The notes under the pieces: generated by a model
What the model was told of the DNA's origin: nothing
What the model saw: the letters and a program-made list of their open reading frames with translations, nothing else
Databases searched by the model: none
Shown: positions 8,023 through 16,321 of the stretch, piece after piece
Numbering within the stretch: the stretch's first letter is position 1
Layout: each line of letters starts with the position of its first letter
Program-made: the position numbers and the translations under genes
Assembly (NCBI GenBank): GCA_965208015.1
Contig: OZ242308.1
Location: 186,001 to 250,000, forward strand
Direction of reading: 5' to 3'
DNA length: 64,000 bases
Source: Bin87 sp965208015
Lineage (GTDB): Bacteria > Chloroflexota > Dehalococcoidia > Lucifugimonadales > UBA3495

Positions 8023-9363
8023 ATGACGCTTTCAACATGGGAACTGGAGACGATCAAGAACGAGGTTGCGGAGGTGCGCGAGTTCTACCGGCAGCGCATG
8101 GACGCGGACCTACCGCCCCTGCGGGAGGAGCTGGAACGACTCAACCGGGCCGTGGGCGAGCTGACCGAGAAACAGCGGAGCGGCGAACGGCAGGCCATGC
8201 TGGCGCGCTTCTCCGGCATGGACCGGGGCGGCGACCGGCCGCGGGTGCCCTTCGGCAAGTACCAGGGGATGGACGCGCTGGATCTGGCCTGCGTGCGCAG
8301 CGTGCTGGCGGCCCAGCAGCGAGAGCCGGGCGACGTCAATCCCAGGGCGCTGGAGGACTGGCAGGCCAACCTGAAGGCGGCCATGGACAGCACCACCGCC
8401 GGCGTCGGCGACGAGCTGGTGGCCACCGGCGAGGCGGCGGCCCTGTGGGCGGACATCAACGTGGATACCCTGGTCGCCGGCCTGTTCACCCGGGTGGACA
8501 TGCCCACCAACCCCTTCGAGATCCCGCTGCAACTGGGCGACGTGTCCTGGTACCCGGGCACGGAGAACACGGCGACCACCGAGACCGCGCTGACCACGGG
8601 CCGGCAAACGCTCACGGCCTACGAGCTGGTGGCCGAGGTTCCATGGTCGCTGACACTGGAGGAAGACGCGGTGATCGCCATGGCGGCGGAGGTGCGCAGC
8701 ACGCTGGTGCGCAACGCCGTTGAGGTCATCGACGACGTGCTGCTGAACGCCGATACCACCCTGCAGAACAACATCAACGCCGACGGCGCGACCATCGCCG
8801 CGTCCACGGCGGGCAAAGCCCATTGGCTCGTTGGCTTCGACGGATTGCTGCATCTGCCGCTGGTGGACAACACAGACCAGGGCAACAACCACGCGGCTGC
8901 GCCCAGCGCGGACATGTTCAACGAGGCGCGGGGCCTCCTGGGCAAGTACGGCGTGCGGCCGTCGGAGCTGGCCTACATCGCTGACGTGGGCACGTACATC
9001 AAGTCGCTGGGCGTCGGCGAGTTCCGCACGCTGGACAAGCTGGGGCCGCAGGCAACGCTGCTCAACGGGCAGCTGGCGCAGGTGGACGGCATCCCGGTGA
9101 TCGTGTCGGAGCAGATGGCGCAATCGGACGCCGACGGCAAGGTGACAGACGGCGGCGCCGGCAACACCAAGGGCCGGCTGCTGGCGGTGAACCGGACGCA
9201 GTGGCGGCTGGGCTTCCGCCGCGAGCTGATGATCGAAACGACGCGGGACATCCAGAAGCGGCAGAACATCATGGTGGTGAGTATGCGCCTGGCGTTCATG
9301 GAACGGACGGGCAAACGGTCGACGGCCGGACACACGGCGCTACAGTACAACATCACGGTGTAG
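8023..9363 (+). CDS. HK97-family phage major capsid protein
   Basis: The 446-residue protein has the layout of HK97-type capsid precursors. A charged, helical delta-like domain (about residues 1-60, with KNEVAEVREFYRQRMDADLP) is followed by a variable linker and the capsid fold from about residue 125 (GEAAALWADINVDTLVAGLF). Typical segments are TETALTTGRQTLTAYELVAE, the EVIDDVLLNADTT stretch, and the C-terminal IETTRDIQKRQNIMVVSMRL block. The ATG at 8023 has AAGGAG about 11 bases upstream; the earlier ATG at 7990 lies next to the hairpin repeat. A maturation protease next door supports the call. Confidence 0.85.
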   Translation: MTLSTWELETIKNEVAEVREFYRQRMDADLPPLREELERLNRAVGELTEKQRSGERQAMLARFSGMDRGGDRPRVPFGKYQGMDALDLACVRSVLAAQQREPGDVNPRALEDWQANLKAAMDSTTAGVGDELVATGEAAALWADINVDTLVAGLFTRVDMPTNPFEIPLQLGDVSWYPGTENTATTETALTTGRQTLTAYELVAEVPWSLTLEEDAVIAMAAEVRSTLVRNAVEVIDDVLLNADTTLQNNINADGATIAASTAGKAHWLVGFDGLLHLPLVDNTDQGNNHAAAPSADMFNEARGLLGKYGVRPSELAYIADVGTYIKSLGVGEFRTLDKLGPQATLLNGQLAQVDGIPVIVSEQMAQSDADGKVTDGGAGNTKGRLLAVNRTQWRLGFRRELMIETTRDIQKRQNIMVVSMRLAFMERTGKRSTAGHTALQYNITV

Positions 9364-9364
9364 T

Positions 9365-9474
9365 CGTCTGAAGCAGGATGTGCCGGATTTGAGGATTAGC
9401 AGGATTGACATGGTTTCACCACTGAAAGGCCGCAATCCTGCCAATCCCGAAATCCCGGCAATCCTGATTCTGAC
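9365..9474. repeat. CAGGATT-type hairpin repeat, copy 2
   Basis: The element runs from GTCTGAAGCAGGATGTGCC to CAATCCTGATTCTGAC with an internal GCAGGATT/AATCCTGC pair. It fills the gap between the capsid and connector genes. Confidence 0.75.
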
Positions 9475-9487
9475 AATGGGAGGAAGG

Positions 9488-10342
9488 ATGCCCAACGTTT
9501 ACGGTGACCTGACCACGCTGAAATCGGCGGCGTTTCTGAACACGCCGGATGACGGACAGGACGAACGGTTGCTGGGGATGCTGGAAACGGCGTCCCGCTG
9601 GATCGACGGGTACTGCGACCGGCACTTCTTCGTCACTGAAGGCGAGCGCAGGTTCGATGGCACGGGCCGCGTCACGCTGGCGGTGACGGACCTGGTGTCC
9701 GCCGCCGAGGTGCGGGTGCGCGAGGGCGCGACGGGTCGGTGGATCGCCTGGAACTCCGGCGACTGGCTGGCCTACCCGCTGAACGCCGCGCCCACGGAGC
9801 CGGGCGGGCGACCCTACACCCGCATCGTGGCCACGGCCGGCGGCCGGCGGTTTGCGCTGAGCCGGGGCGGTGTGATCATCGCCGGCCTGTGGGGCTACGG
9901 CGACGTGCGCGAGGACACGGGGCTGCAGGTATCGGGCGCCGGCGCGGCATTGGAGGATACCGAGTTCACGGTGGCCGCGTCCGGAGGCGGGCCTGCCGTG
10001 TCGCTGTCGGCCGGTCACACGGTCCAGCTCGGCGAGGAGCAGATATACGTGACGGCAGTGTCCGACGACGGGCAGGGCGCGATCACGCTCACGGTGCAGC
10101 GGGGCGTCAACGGCACAACGCCGGCCACGCACGCGGTGGGCACGGGAGTCGAAGTGTATCGCTATCCGTCGGCGGTGACCGAAGCGTGCCTGCTGCAGGC
10201 TGCCCTCTGGTGGCGGGAGCGGTTGGGAGCGCCATTCCGGCCACTGGAGGGAGAAGTCGGGGGTAATGATAACGAGGTTTCCCCGCCAGTTCGAGGACTG
10301 CTGAAACCGTATCGCCGGCGGACTGCCACCTTTGGAGTGTAG
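9488..10342 (+). CDS. Phage head-tail connector-like protein
   Basis: The 284-residue protein begins with the pattern of gp6-like head-tail adaptors: MPNVYGDLTTLKSAAFL, an LLGMLETASRWIDGYCDRHF helix, and C-terminal EACLLQAALWWRERLGAPF. The middle (about residues 150-230) is an added beta-rich segment with repeated AGHTVQLGEEQIYVTAV-like sequence. It is longer than typical 100-200 residue adaptors. GGGAGGAAGG precedes the ATG at 9488. It would act at the capsid portal vertex, and its place after the capsid gene fits. Confidence 0.65.
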   Translation: MPNVYGDLTTLKSAAFLNTPDDGQDERLLGMLETASRWIDGYCDRHFFVTEGERRFDGTGRVTLAVTDLVSAAEVRVREGATGRWIAWNSGDWLAYPLNAAPTEPGGRPYTRIVATAGGRRFALSRGGVIIAGLWGYGDVREDTGLQVSGAGAALEDTEFTVAASGGGPAVSLSAGHTVQLGEEQIYVTAVSDDGQGAITLTVQRGVNGTTPATHAVGTGVEVYRYPSAVTEACLLQAALWWRERLGAPFRPLEGEVGGNDNEVSPPVRGLLKPYRRRTATFGV

Positions 10343-10344
10343 CG

Positions 10345-10770
10345 ATGACGGGGTATTCCAGCGCGGGGCGCAGCCACGTGGCCGTGGAGGACGCCGGCGG
10401 CGTGATGCGAGACCTGTCGCCCTGGGTGGAACGGGTCGGGCCGCTGGGGCGGGAACTGGGCGCGCGGGACGCGGCCGGCGTGAACGACGGGGCGCCCCGG
10501 ACGGCGGCGGGTGCGGAACTGGCCCAGGAGTTCGAGCTGTCGGGCCGGTGGGACGACACGCCGGTCGTTGGCCCGGACGCCGTGTTGTCGGGCATCGTGG
10601 GCCGGACGGTAGCGGTGGATTACGGGCCGGCGGGCAACGGGCCGGGGCAGCGTCAGGTGTCGGGCCGGTTCGTTTGCCTGTCCTACCGGATCAGCAGCGC
10701 GGCCGGCGAGCCGGTGCGGTTCGAGGCGCGGTTCCGGCAGGACGGGCCGGCGTCGCTGGGGACGTGGTGA
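10345..10770 (+). CDS. Phage tail tube-like protein
   Basis: This 141-residue protein starts two bases after the connector stop. It has a SAGRSHVAVEDAGGVMRDLS start, an AQEFELSGRWDDTP block and a C-terminal PVRFEARFRQDGP block. These resemble small phage tail tube or tail-completion proteins, in which a substituent tracks a target value. The identification rests on gene order and this pattern, so it is moderate. Confidence 0.5.
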   Translation: MTGYSSAGRSHVAVEDAGGVMRDLSPWVERVGPLGRELGARDAAGVNDGAPRTAAGAELAQEFELSGRWDDTPVVGPDAVLSGIVGRTVAVDYGPAGNGPGQRQVSGRFVCLSYRISSAAGEPVRFEARFRQDGPASLGTW

Positions 10771-10779
10771 CGGGGCGGG

Positions 10780-11013
10780 CTACAGCTCCCGGCGGAGGAA
10801 ATTGGACACCTGTTCGCTCAGTTCGTCCATCCTCTGGCGCAGGACCTGGAGTTCCGCTTCCTGCTCGGCGACCCGCTTCTCGAGATGTTCGATCCGCATT
10901 TCCTGGTTGCTGAGACGTTCGCGAATGCCCTGAGTGGCCAGACTGGGATTGAGCAGGAGCCGGCACCAATGCAGGACGTATTTTGCGGGAGAAAGCATCA
11001 TTAACCTTTCCAT
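10780..11013 (-). CDS. Small coiled-coil protein, 77 aa
   Basis: The C-terminal 50 residues form a heptad-patterned coiled coil (SNQEMRIEHLEKRVAEQEAE onward), preceded by a hydrophobic stretch (YVLHWCRLLLNPS). The start is uncertain. ATGs at 11013, 11001 and 10998 are possible, and GAAAGG precedes the last two. It is the first of three genes running against the phage genes. I recognise no family. Confidence 0.5.
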   Translation of the reverse strand: MERLMMLSPAKYVLHWCRLLLNPSLATQGIRERLSNQEMRIEHLEKRVAEQEAELQVLRQRMDELSEQVSNFLRREL

Positions 11014-11178
11014 TACTGTGGGCCGGCACTGAGGACCGGCAAATGTCGGGGTATTGGGAAATTGGCAAACGGACCAGCGGAAAGACGCCGCGGGTGGGAT
11101 CAATCTGCGGCGACCTCTTCGGGGGTGATGAAACCACTATGGCGCAGGAACCCGAAGGAGTCAACGATAGCTCCGATC

Positions 11179-11904
11179 CTATATTTCCAGCAGGGCCAGA
11201 GCACGTTGGACGAAGTCCTGCACCAGCGGCAGACCCCGGGCGACGTCGTCGGGTTCCATGAAGTCATGCGCAGCGTTGGCGCGAAACTGCTGGGCGGCGA
11301 AGAAGCCGGCAATGACGGCGGGGTCACCGGCGGCGAGGCGGTCGGTGGCCGTTTTCACCGCGTGGTGTCCGTCGCCGGGCCAGCCGCGCTGGCGGGCCAC
11401 CGCGGTCACCGCGTGGACGGCGGCCTGCCAGAGCCGGTCGGAGCCGGCGGCGTTGTCTCCCGACGCGAAGTGGGCTTCGGCAGAACGCAGCGAGTCCCGT
11501 GCCGCCCCGGCGTGCTCCTGGGGAGACTGGGGAGCAACCTGCCCGTAGGCGTCCAGAAGGGCGAGCATACGGTCAACGAACTCGCGCATCAGGCGGCAGT
11601 AGTCGGCCAACTGATGGCGCTCGACGAAGCCGTAATTGAACTTGGCGCGGAACTGCTGGGCCACGGCGAACTGGTGGCGCAGGTGGTGGTCACGGGCCTC
11701 GTTGGCCAGACGGTCGGCGGCGGACTTCAGGTCTTGCGGGTCGTCCGTCGGCCAGCCGCGCGCCTCCGCCACTGCGGTGAGGGCGTGGGCGACGGCGTTC
11801 CACAGGTTTTCGTAGGCCAGCAGCGGCTCCTCGTCCTCGAAGTGCCGGTCGGCAGCGTCGAAGAAAGCCTGGGCTGTCTGGGCAGTATGTTGAGTGAGCA
11901 TCAC
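11179..11904 (-). CDS. Protein with two tandem HEPN-like domains
   Basis: The 241-residue protein consists of two similar alpha-helical halves, about residues 12-116 and 135-240. Each has an LWxAxxHAxTAVAxxRGWP block, then a QQFRA block, then an LxxxFVxRxLALL block. This layout resembles HEPN-type helical domains, which include RNase toxins and nucleotide-binding partners. The second half contains FRANAAHDFM, an RX4H motif typical of catalytic HEPN. The first half has FRAKFNYGFV, with Tyr instead of His. No nucleotidyltransferase partner is adjacent. It runs opposite to the phage genes, as cargo often does. An RNA-cleaving role is an inference. Confidence 0.55.
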   Translation of the reverse strand: MMLTQHTAQTAQAFFDAADRHFEDEEPLLAYENLWNAVAHALTAVAEARGWPTDDPQDLKSAADRLANEARDHHLRHQFAVAQQFRAKFNYGFVERHQLADYCRLMREFVDRMLALLDAYGQVAPQSPQEHAGAARDSLRSAEAHFASGDNAAGSDRLWQAAVHAVTAVARQRGWPGDGHHAVKTATDRLAAGDPAVIAGFFAAQQFRANAAHDFMEPDDVARGLPLVQDFVQRALALLEI

Positions 11905-11929
11905 GAATAGCCACCGTCACGTGGGTAGT

Positions 11930-12589
11930 TCAATCCATTTTCATGAAGGTGCCGCCGGTGCGGGAGGCGATGGTCTGGAGTGCAGCGGTGTCAACGTCCG
12001 GGCTGAGGGCCACGGTGTCGATGGGTACATCGGACCGGGCCAGCGCCTCAACCGTCGCCTCATCAAGCTCCTTTATGGGTACGGCCTTGCCGTCGGTCAT
12101 CAGCACATAGCGCTGATCGTGGCAGGAACCGTCTCCCAGGTCCATGAGCCTGGCGTCGTCGCCGAGGCGCAGGGTGGGCCGGTCGGGCACGGTAACCATG
12201 GTGCTTCCGTCGTCGGTGCGGGACAGAGCCAGGGCTCCACCAGCCGGCACGGCGACGCCCCCGGTAACCGGGGCCGCGGTCGCTGCGGGCTCGCTTCCGC
12301 CGTTGCCACGTTCGGCGCTGCCGGACCGCTCGGGTTCGTCAAAGAGGAGAAACGCCAGGAGGCCCAGGAACAGCAGGAGCAACAACAGGAGCAGCAGCCA
12401 CGGCCAGATGCGGCGCCGTTCGCCGTCGTTGTAGCGCACACGCCGGCGGGTGGGCTGGATTCGCACGACATGAGGACGCCCGTAGCGAGGGCGCCGGCCC
12501 CAACCCCACGGCCATCGCCACTGCCAGCCCCGGCGGCGGCGCCGTCGCGGATCCCGGTCGACGCTGTAGCTGATCCAGTGCCTGGCCAT
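11930..12589 (-). CDS. Membrane-anchored protein with VWA-like C-terminal segment
   Basis: The 219-residue protein has an R/W-rich N-terminus (residues 1-60) and a very hydrophobic leucine-rich helix (about residues 62-82). A P/A/G linker follows, then a C-terminal domain. The last 70 residues, with YVLMTDGKAVPIKELDE followed by VPIDTVALSPDVDTAALQTI and ASRTGG, match the second half of a von Willebrand factor A fold. The DxSxS part of a metal site is not seen, so it may be a truncated VWA. The positive N-terminus should stay in the cytoplasm with the VWA-like part outside. It is 25 bases upstream of the HEPN gene. Confidence 0.5.
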   Translation of the reverse strand: MARHWISYSVDRDPRRRRRRGWQWRWPWGWGRRPRYGRPHVVRIQPTRRRVRYNDGERRRIWPWLLLLLLLLLFLGLLAFLLFDEPERSGSAERGNGGSEPAATAAPVTGGVAVPAGGALALSRTDDGSTMVTVPDRPTLRLGDDARLMDLGDGSCHDQRYVLMTDGKAVPIKELDEATVEALARSDVPIDTVALSPDVDTAALQTIASRTGGTFMKMD

Positions 12590-12673
12590 GCTCTTTGCTC
12601 CTTGCGCAACCCCGATGCTAATCGTTTTCGCGCATTTGCGCCAATCGCCAGTCGAAATACTACGGCCGCAATC

Positions 12674-12783
12674 GTCAGAATCAGGATTTTCGGGATTTTA
12701 TGATTGGACAGGATTGGGAAATCTCCATCGCAGAACGATTCCAATCCTGATAATCCCCAAATCTTGAAAATCCTGATTCTGAC
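12674..12783. repeat. CAGGATT-type hairpin repeat, copy 3
   Basis: The element starts GTCAGAATCAGGATTTTCGG and ends AAATCCTGATTCTGAC, with an internal GGATTGG/CCAATCC pair. It is close to copy 4 at 25826 in its internal sequence. Confidence 0.8.
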
Positions 12784-12847
12784 GTTTCCCCACTGCAAAC
12801 TGCGGTACGCATGAGGACCGACCGCTTTTTGGAGGTCCAGAGCGAGC

Positions 12848-14890
12848 ATGACTATGAACACTGACGCAATCTCACCGCTATCGGGCAGGCCAGCAATTCC
12901 CGCGCCGCGCTGGCAGGTCTGGGTCAACTGGGCCGGCGACGGGATCTGGGGGACGGAGGACGCGGACATATCGGACGACGTGCTGGGCCTGCGCTGGGGC
13001 TGGGGACGCCGGGGCTTGCCGGTACCCGAGTTCGCCGCGCCGGCGAGCCTGGAGTTGACGCTGAACAATGCGGATCACCGGTACACCCCCAACAACAATG
13101 GCGAGCCGCTGGGAACGAACGTCAGGCCCAGCCGTGAGGTCAGGTTGCGGGTGAGCCGGCTGCACGACGATTTCACCACCGCCGGCGCGGTATCCGAGGA
13201 CCTGGCCCAGCGGCCGGCGACGTTCGGCGACACGCTCTGGGAGGTGATCGCCACGGCGGGAAACGGCTTTGCCGTCCTGGATGGAGAAGCCCGAGGCACG
13301 GCGGGATCCTTTCCGCCATCGGACGCGGTGGCGCTGCTGGACACCGAAGACGCGACCGCAACGCTCACGGCACGCTACCGCAGGGAGACCAACGGCCAGG
13401 GCGGCTTTGTGCTGCGGTGCGTTGCTGCCAAAAACTGCCTGCGGCTGCGGTTCGATCACGCATCCAGCGTGCTGGAGCGGGTAGACGGCTCCACGGTGAC
13501 ACGGCTGGCGTCCGGGGATCCGCTGGCGGCGGCGGCGTGGCACGACCTGGAAATCGAGCAGACGGCGGACAGCGTTCGGGTGCACGCGATCAACTTGGAA
13601 ACCGGGGACCCTGCCGGCCGCACCCTGCTGGCAGCCAGCGGTGTCGCCGATGCGCCGGAGTCCGGCCGGCACGGCCTGTGGCACAGCTTTCGCAACACGG
13701 CAGACCGCTGGGGCGGTTTTGGCGCAGGCCGCGGGTTGTTCCGAGGGCAGGTGACCGCCATCTCTCCCAACTACGCGGACGGAACCTGCCGGATCGAAGC
13801 CGCAGACGTGATGCAGCGGCTGGAGTCGGTGCGGTTGCGCCGGGCGCTGCCGGGCGGGCCGATGCGCTCCGGCGACGTGGCGGCCTCCATCCTCGCGTGG
13901 TCGGGCCTCGCTTCCGGCGAGTACCGCCTGGACTCGGGTCGGGTCCTGCTGACCGGCGGGGCGCGGTCGGTTTGGGAGGTGTCGGCGGCGCGGGCGCTGC
14001 GCCGGTTGCAGCGAGAGGAGCACGGGCTGATCTACACCGACGGACACGGCCGGGTCCGGCTGGAAGCCGCGACGCTGCGGTCTGATATGCGGGCGCACGA
14101 CCGTCCGGCATCGCTGGCCCGAACTGCGGTGTCCGATACCTCTGCCAACGCCGGCCCTTACGCCTCGAACCTGCGTCGGGATGACGGCGCATCGGCAACG
14201 GAGGACGCGGTAGTGTTCCGCTACCGGAGGCTGGTTGACGAGGGTCGGCAAAGGGTCTGGAGCCTCAACGAGCCCCTGGCCATCGACGCGGGACAGGAAC
14301 GCCTGATCCTGGCAGCCTCGGAAGCATGGGAGGCCATTGACGGAGCGCAAACTCCGGTGGCGCAAACCGATTACACGGCGACGGACGATGCCGCCGGAAC
14401 GGGGGCCGACGTCACCGGCGACATTACGGTGACACTGCTGACCGAAGCAGAGACCGGCGTGGGCGGACGAGGTCGGATGCTGCGGATCCGCAACACCGGG
14501 ACGAGTCGGGCCTACGTGCAGACGCTGCGCCTCTCGGCGGACCACTGCTGGCGGGCGGAATCGACCACCGCCCACCGGGCCGGCAGTGCGGATGCGTCAG
14601 CTGCCGGGACGCTGGTGAACTGCCGGTACGTGGACAACTACGCGGCGGCGCAGGCCGGCGCGGAGTCGCGGCTGGCGGAACGCTCGGCGCGGCGGGAGCA
14701 GATTGAGGCGACGCTGCCGCTGTTCGCCGTGTCCAACTCGCGCGCCGTGGTAGAGGGCCGGCTGTCCGATGTGGTGGAACTGAACGCCGCAGCGCAAGGG
14801 ATCAGCGGGGCGTGGCTGCTGGAGGGAATGGAGGTGAGCGCCGGTCCCGGAGGTGCAGGGACGGTGCGGTGGTGGCTGACGGAGGTGTAG
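12848..14890 (+). CDS. Large phage tail (hub or tip) protein with lectin-like insert
   Basis: The 680-residue protein opens with WQVWVNWAGDGIWGTEDADI and an ASLELTLNNADHRYTP block. These recall phage minor tail or hub proteins that begin with a definition of a coordinate-like beta domain. Residues about 105-275 resemble a concanavalin-like lectin sandwich (TATLTARYRR, GGFVLRCVAAKNCLRLRF, AWHDLEIEQTADSVRVHA). After it comes a hub-like part (YADGTCRIEAADVMQRLESV, then ILAWSGLASGEYRLDSG). GGAGG at about 12831 precedes the ATG. I infer it is the distal tail protein of the module. No tape-measure gene lies between it and the tail protein. Confidence 0.5.
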   Translation: MTMNTDAISPLSGRPAIPAPRWQVWVNWAGDGIWGTEDADISDDVLGLRWGWGRRGLPVPEFAAPASLELTLNNADHRYTPNNNGEPLGTNVRPSREVRLRVSRLHDDFTTAGAVSEDLAQRPATFGDTLWEVIATAGNGFAVLDGEARGTAGSFPPSDAVALLDTEDATATLTARYRRETNGQGGFVLRCVAAKNCLRLRFDHASSVLERVDGSTVTRLASGDPLAAAAWHDLEIEQTADSVRVHAINLETGDPAGRTLLAASGVADAPESGRHGLWHSFRNTADRWGGFGAGRGLFRGQVTAISPNYADGTCRIEAADVMQRLESVRLRRALPGGPMRSGDVAASILAWSGLASGEYRLDSGRVLLTGGARSVWEVSAARALRRLQREEHGLIYTDGHGRVRLEAATLRSDMRAHDRPASLARTAVSDTSANAGPYASNLRRDDGASATEDAVVFRYRRLVDEGRQRVWSLNEPLAIDAGQERLILAASEAWEAIDGAQTPVAQTDYTATDDAAGTGADVTGDITVTLLTEAETGVGGRGRMLRIRNTGTSRAYVQTLRLSADHCWRAESTTAHRAGSADASAAGTLVNCRYVDNYAAAQAGAESRLAERSARREQIEATLPLFAVSNSRAVVEGRLSDVVELNAAAQGISGAWLLEGMEVSAGPGGAGTVRWWLTEV

Positions 14891-14935
14891 GGATTGGATT
14901 GATCGAGCGGCAAATTCTATCGCGTTTTGCGCTAC

Positions 14936-15119
14936 AAATCGTAATAGCCGCCTCCGTTATTATACTTTGCGTAATAAGCAGCGGCGGGATTGACAGCCGC
15001 CCTCAATTGCTATTACGATTTATGCTCCTAATCATAATAGCCTTGGCGGTTATTATGGTTTGCGTAATAAGCGAGGAGCGCAACCGGCAATGGAACGAGG
15101 CCCAATAGGCTATTACGGG
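14936..15119. repeat. CGTAATAGC repeat cluster upstream of the fic gene
   Basis: AAATCGTAATAGC at 14936-14948 is the exact inverse of GCTATTACGATTT at 15009-15021. TTGCGTAATAAGC occurs twice, at 14967-14979 and 15060-15072, and a further GGCTATTACGGG lies at 15108-15119. The stretch is AT-richer than its surroundings. It may hold operators for the fic gene, or be an old tandem duplication with its own repeats. Confidence 0.55.
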
Positions 15120-16262
15120 TTCGCCGAGTACCACGGTGAGCAGATTCAGGCGTTCATACCCTATCCACTGCCGCCGGACCCTCCCCTGGAACTCGCGGAC
15201 GGCCTGCTCCACAAGCTGGAGCAGGCTACGCTGGCGGTGGGGCGGCTCGACGCCATATCCACTCTACTCCCGGACAAAAACCTTTTCATCTACGCATACG
15301 TGCGCAAGGAAGCCGTTCTATCCTCGCAAATTGAAGGAACGAAGTCATCCCTGTCCGATCTGCTGATGTTCGAGGCGGATGAGGCCCCGGGCGTGCCTGT
15401 CGTTGACGACGTTGTAGAGGTTTCCACCTACGTAGACGCTCTTGAGTACGGGTTGAAGCAGATTGCGCAAGGCCGCTCGCTGTCAGGTCGATTAATCCGG
15501 GAGATGCACAGCAGATTGCTCGCCAAGGGACGCGGCAGTAATTTCCACCCGGGCGAATTCCGCGAACAGCAGAACTGGATTGACGGCACTCACCCCAACA
15601 ACGCCGGTTTCGTGCCCCCGCCGCATACCGAAGTTTCCGACTGTATGGCGGAACTGGTCAATTTCCTCGACGCCAAAACCGCCGACGATGGGATACCAGC
15701 GTTGGCGCGGGCCGGGCTCGCCCATTTGCAGTTTGAAACCATCCACCCTTTCCTGGACGGCAACGGGAGAATCGGGCGTCTGATTATTACCTTGCTGCTC
15801 TGTTATGCGGGCCTGCTGCGGGAGCCTTTGTTGTACCTGAGCCTCTACCTCAAACAACATCGCTCGGCTTATTACCAACGGCTGGACTGGGTGCGGAGCA
15901 CCGGAGATTGGGAACGCTGGCTGGGTTTCTTCCTTGACGGCGTGCAGGAAACTGCCGAAGGCGCATGGGCCGCGTCCCAGCGCCTGACGCAACTATTCGC
16001 CATTGACCGGAGTTTGATACAGCAGAACCGCCGGCGGGCAAATGCCGCGCTGCGCGTGCAGGAAGCGTTGATGGCGCGTCCCGTTGCGTCGCTTGCTGAC
16101 GTGCGTCGGAGAACCGGCCTTTCATTCTCCGGCGCTTCCTCCGGTATGGATATGCTGGTGGATATGGGAATAGCGCGGGAATTTACCGACCGCAGGCGCA
16201 ACCGGCTCTTCGCCTACGATCAATACCTCTCCATACTGAGCGAGGGGACGGAGCCGTTGTAG
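15090..16262 (+). CDS. Fic family protein (probable adenylyltransferase)
   Basis: The 390-residue protein has the complete Fic motif HPFLDGNGRIGR at residues 219-230, needed to transfer AMP or a related group from a nucleotide to a protein hydroxyl. An SSQIEG motif at residues 78-83 matches the inhibitory (S/T)xxxE(G/N) helix and lies N-terminal to the Fic core. This makes it a class II, self-inhibited Fic. An N-terminal Fic_N-like domain and a C-terminal winged-helix-like domain (LADVRRRTGLSFSGASSGMD, about residues 330-385) complete it. GAGGAG precedes the ATG at 15090. The cluster of inverted repeats upstream suggests autoregulation. Confidence 0.9.
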   Translation: MERGPIGYYGFAEYHGEQIQAFIPYPLPPDPPLELADGLLHKLEQATLAVGRLDAISTLLPDKNLFIYAYVRKEAVLSSQIEGTKSSLSDLLMFEADEAPGVPVVDDVVEVSTYVDALEYGLKQIAQGRSLSGRLIREMHSRLLAKGRGSNFHPGEFREQQNWIDGTHPNNAGFVPPPHTEVSDCMAELVNFLDAKTADDGIPALARAGLAHLQFETIHPFLDGNGRIGRLIITLLLCYAGLLREPLLYLSLYLKQHRSAYYQRLDWVRSTGDWERWLGFFLDGVQETAEGAWAASQRLTQLFAIDRSLIQQNRRRANAALRVQEALMARPVASLADVRRRTGLSFSGASSGMDMLVDMGIAREFTDRRRNRLFAYDQYLSILSEGTEPL

Positions 16263-16321
16263 CGTCGACCGGCGGCGGCGTGATAACATCGGAGGTCAAC
16301 CAGGTTGCCGGGAGAAGCAGC

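Noticed and set aside
12878..14575. 565-codon open frame on the minus strand
   Set aside because: It is antisense to the large tail protein gene, which has convincing phage-like blocks. The frame has no family character.
6970..14890. Complete prophage
   Set aside because: There is no integrase, attachment site pair, terminase or lysis gene in the window, so I report only a structural module.
14812..15108. Two-helix membrane protein frame upstream of fic
   Set aside because: The frame encodes two similar hydrophobic stretches only because it crosses the CGTAATAGC repeats. It begins inside the tail protein gene and lacks a ribosome-binding site.
15090..16262. Doc-type Fic toxin
   Set aside because: The protein has an internal inhibitory motif SSQIEG and a Fic_N-like part. 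It therefore needs no separate antitoxin, and none is adjacent.
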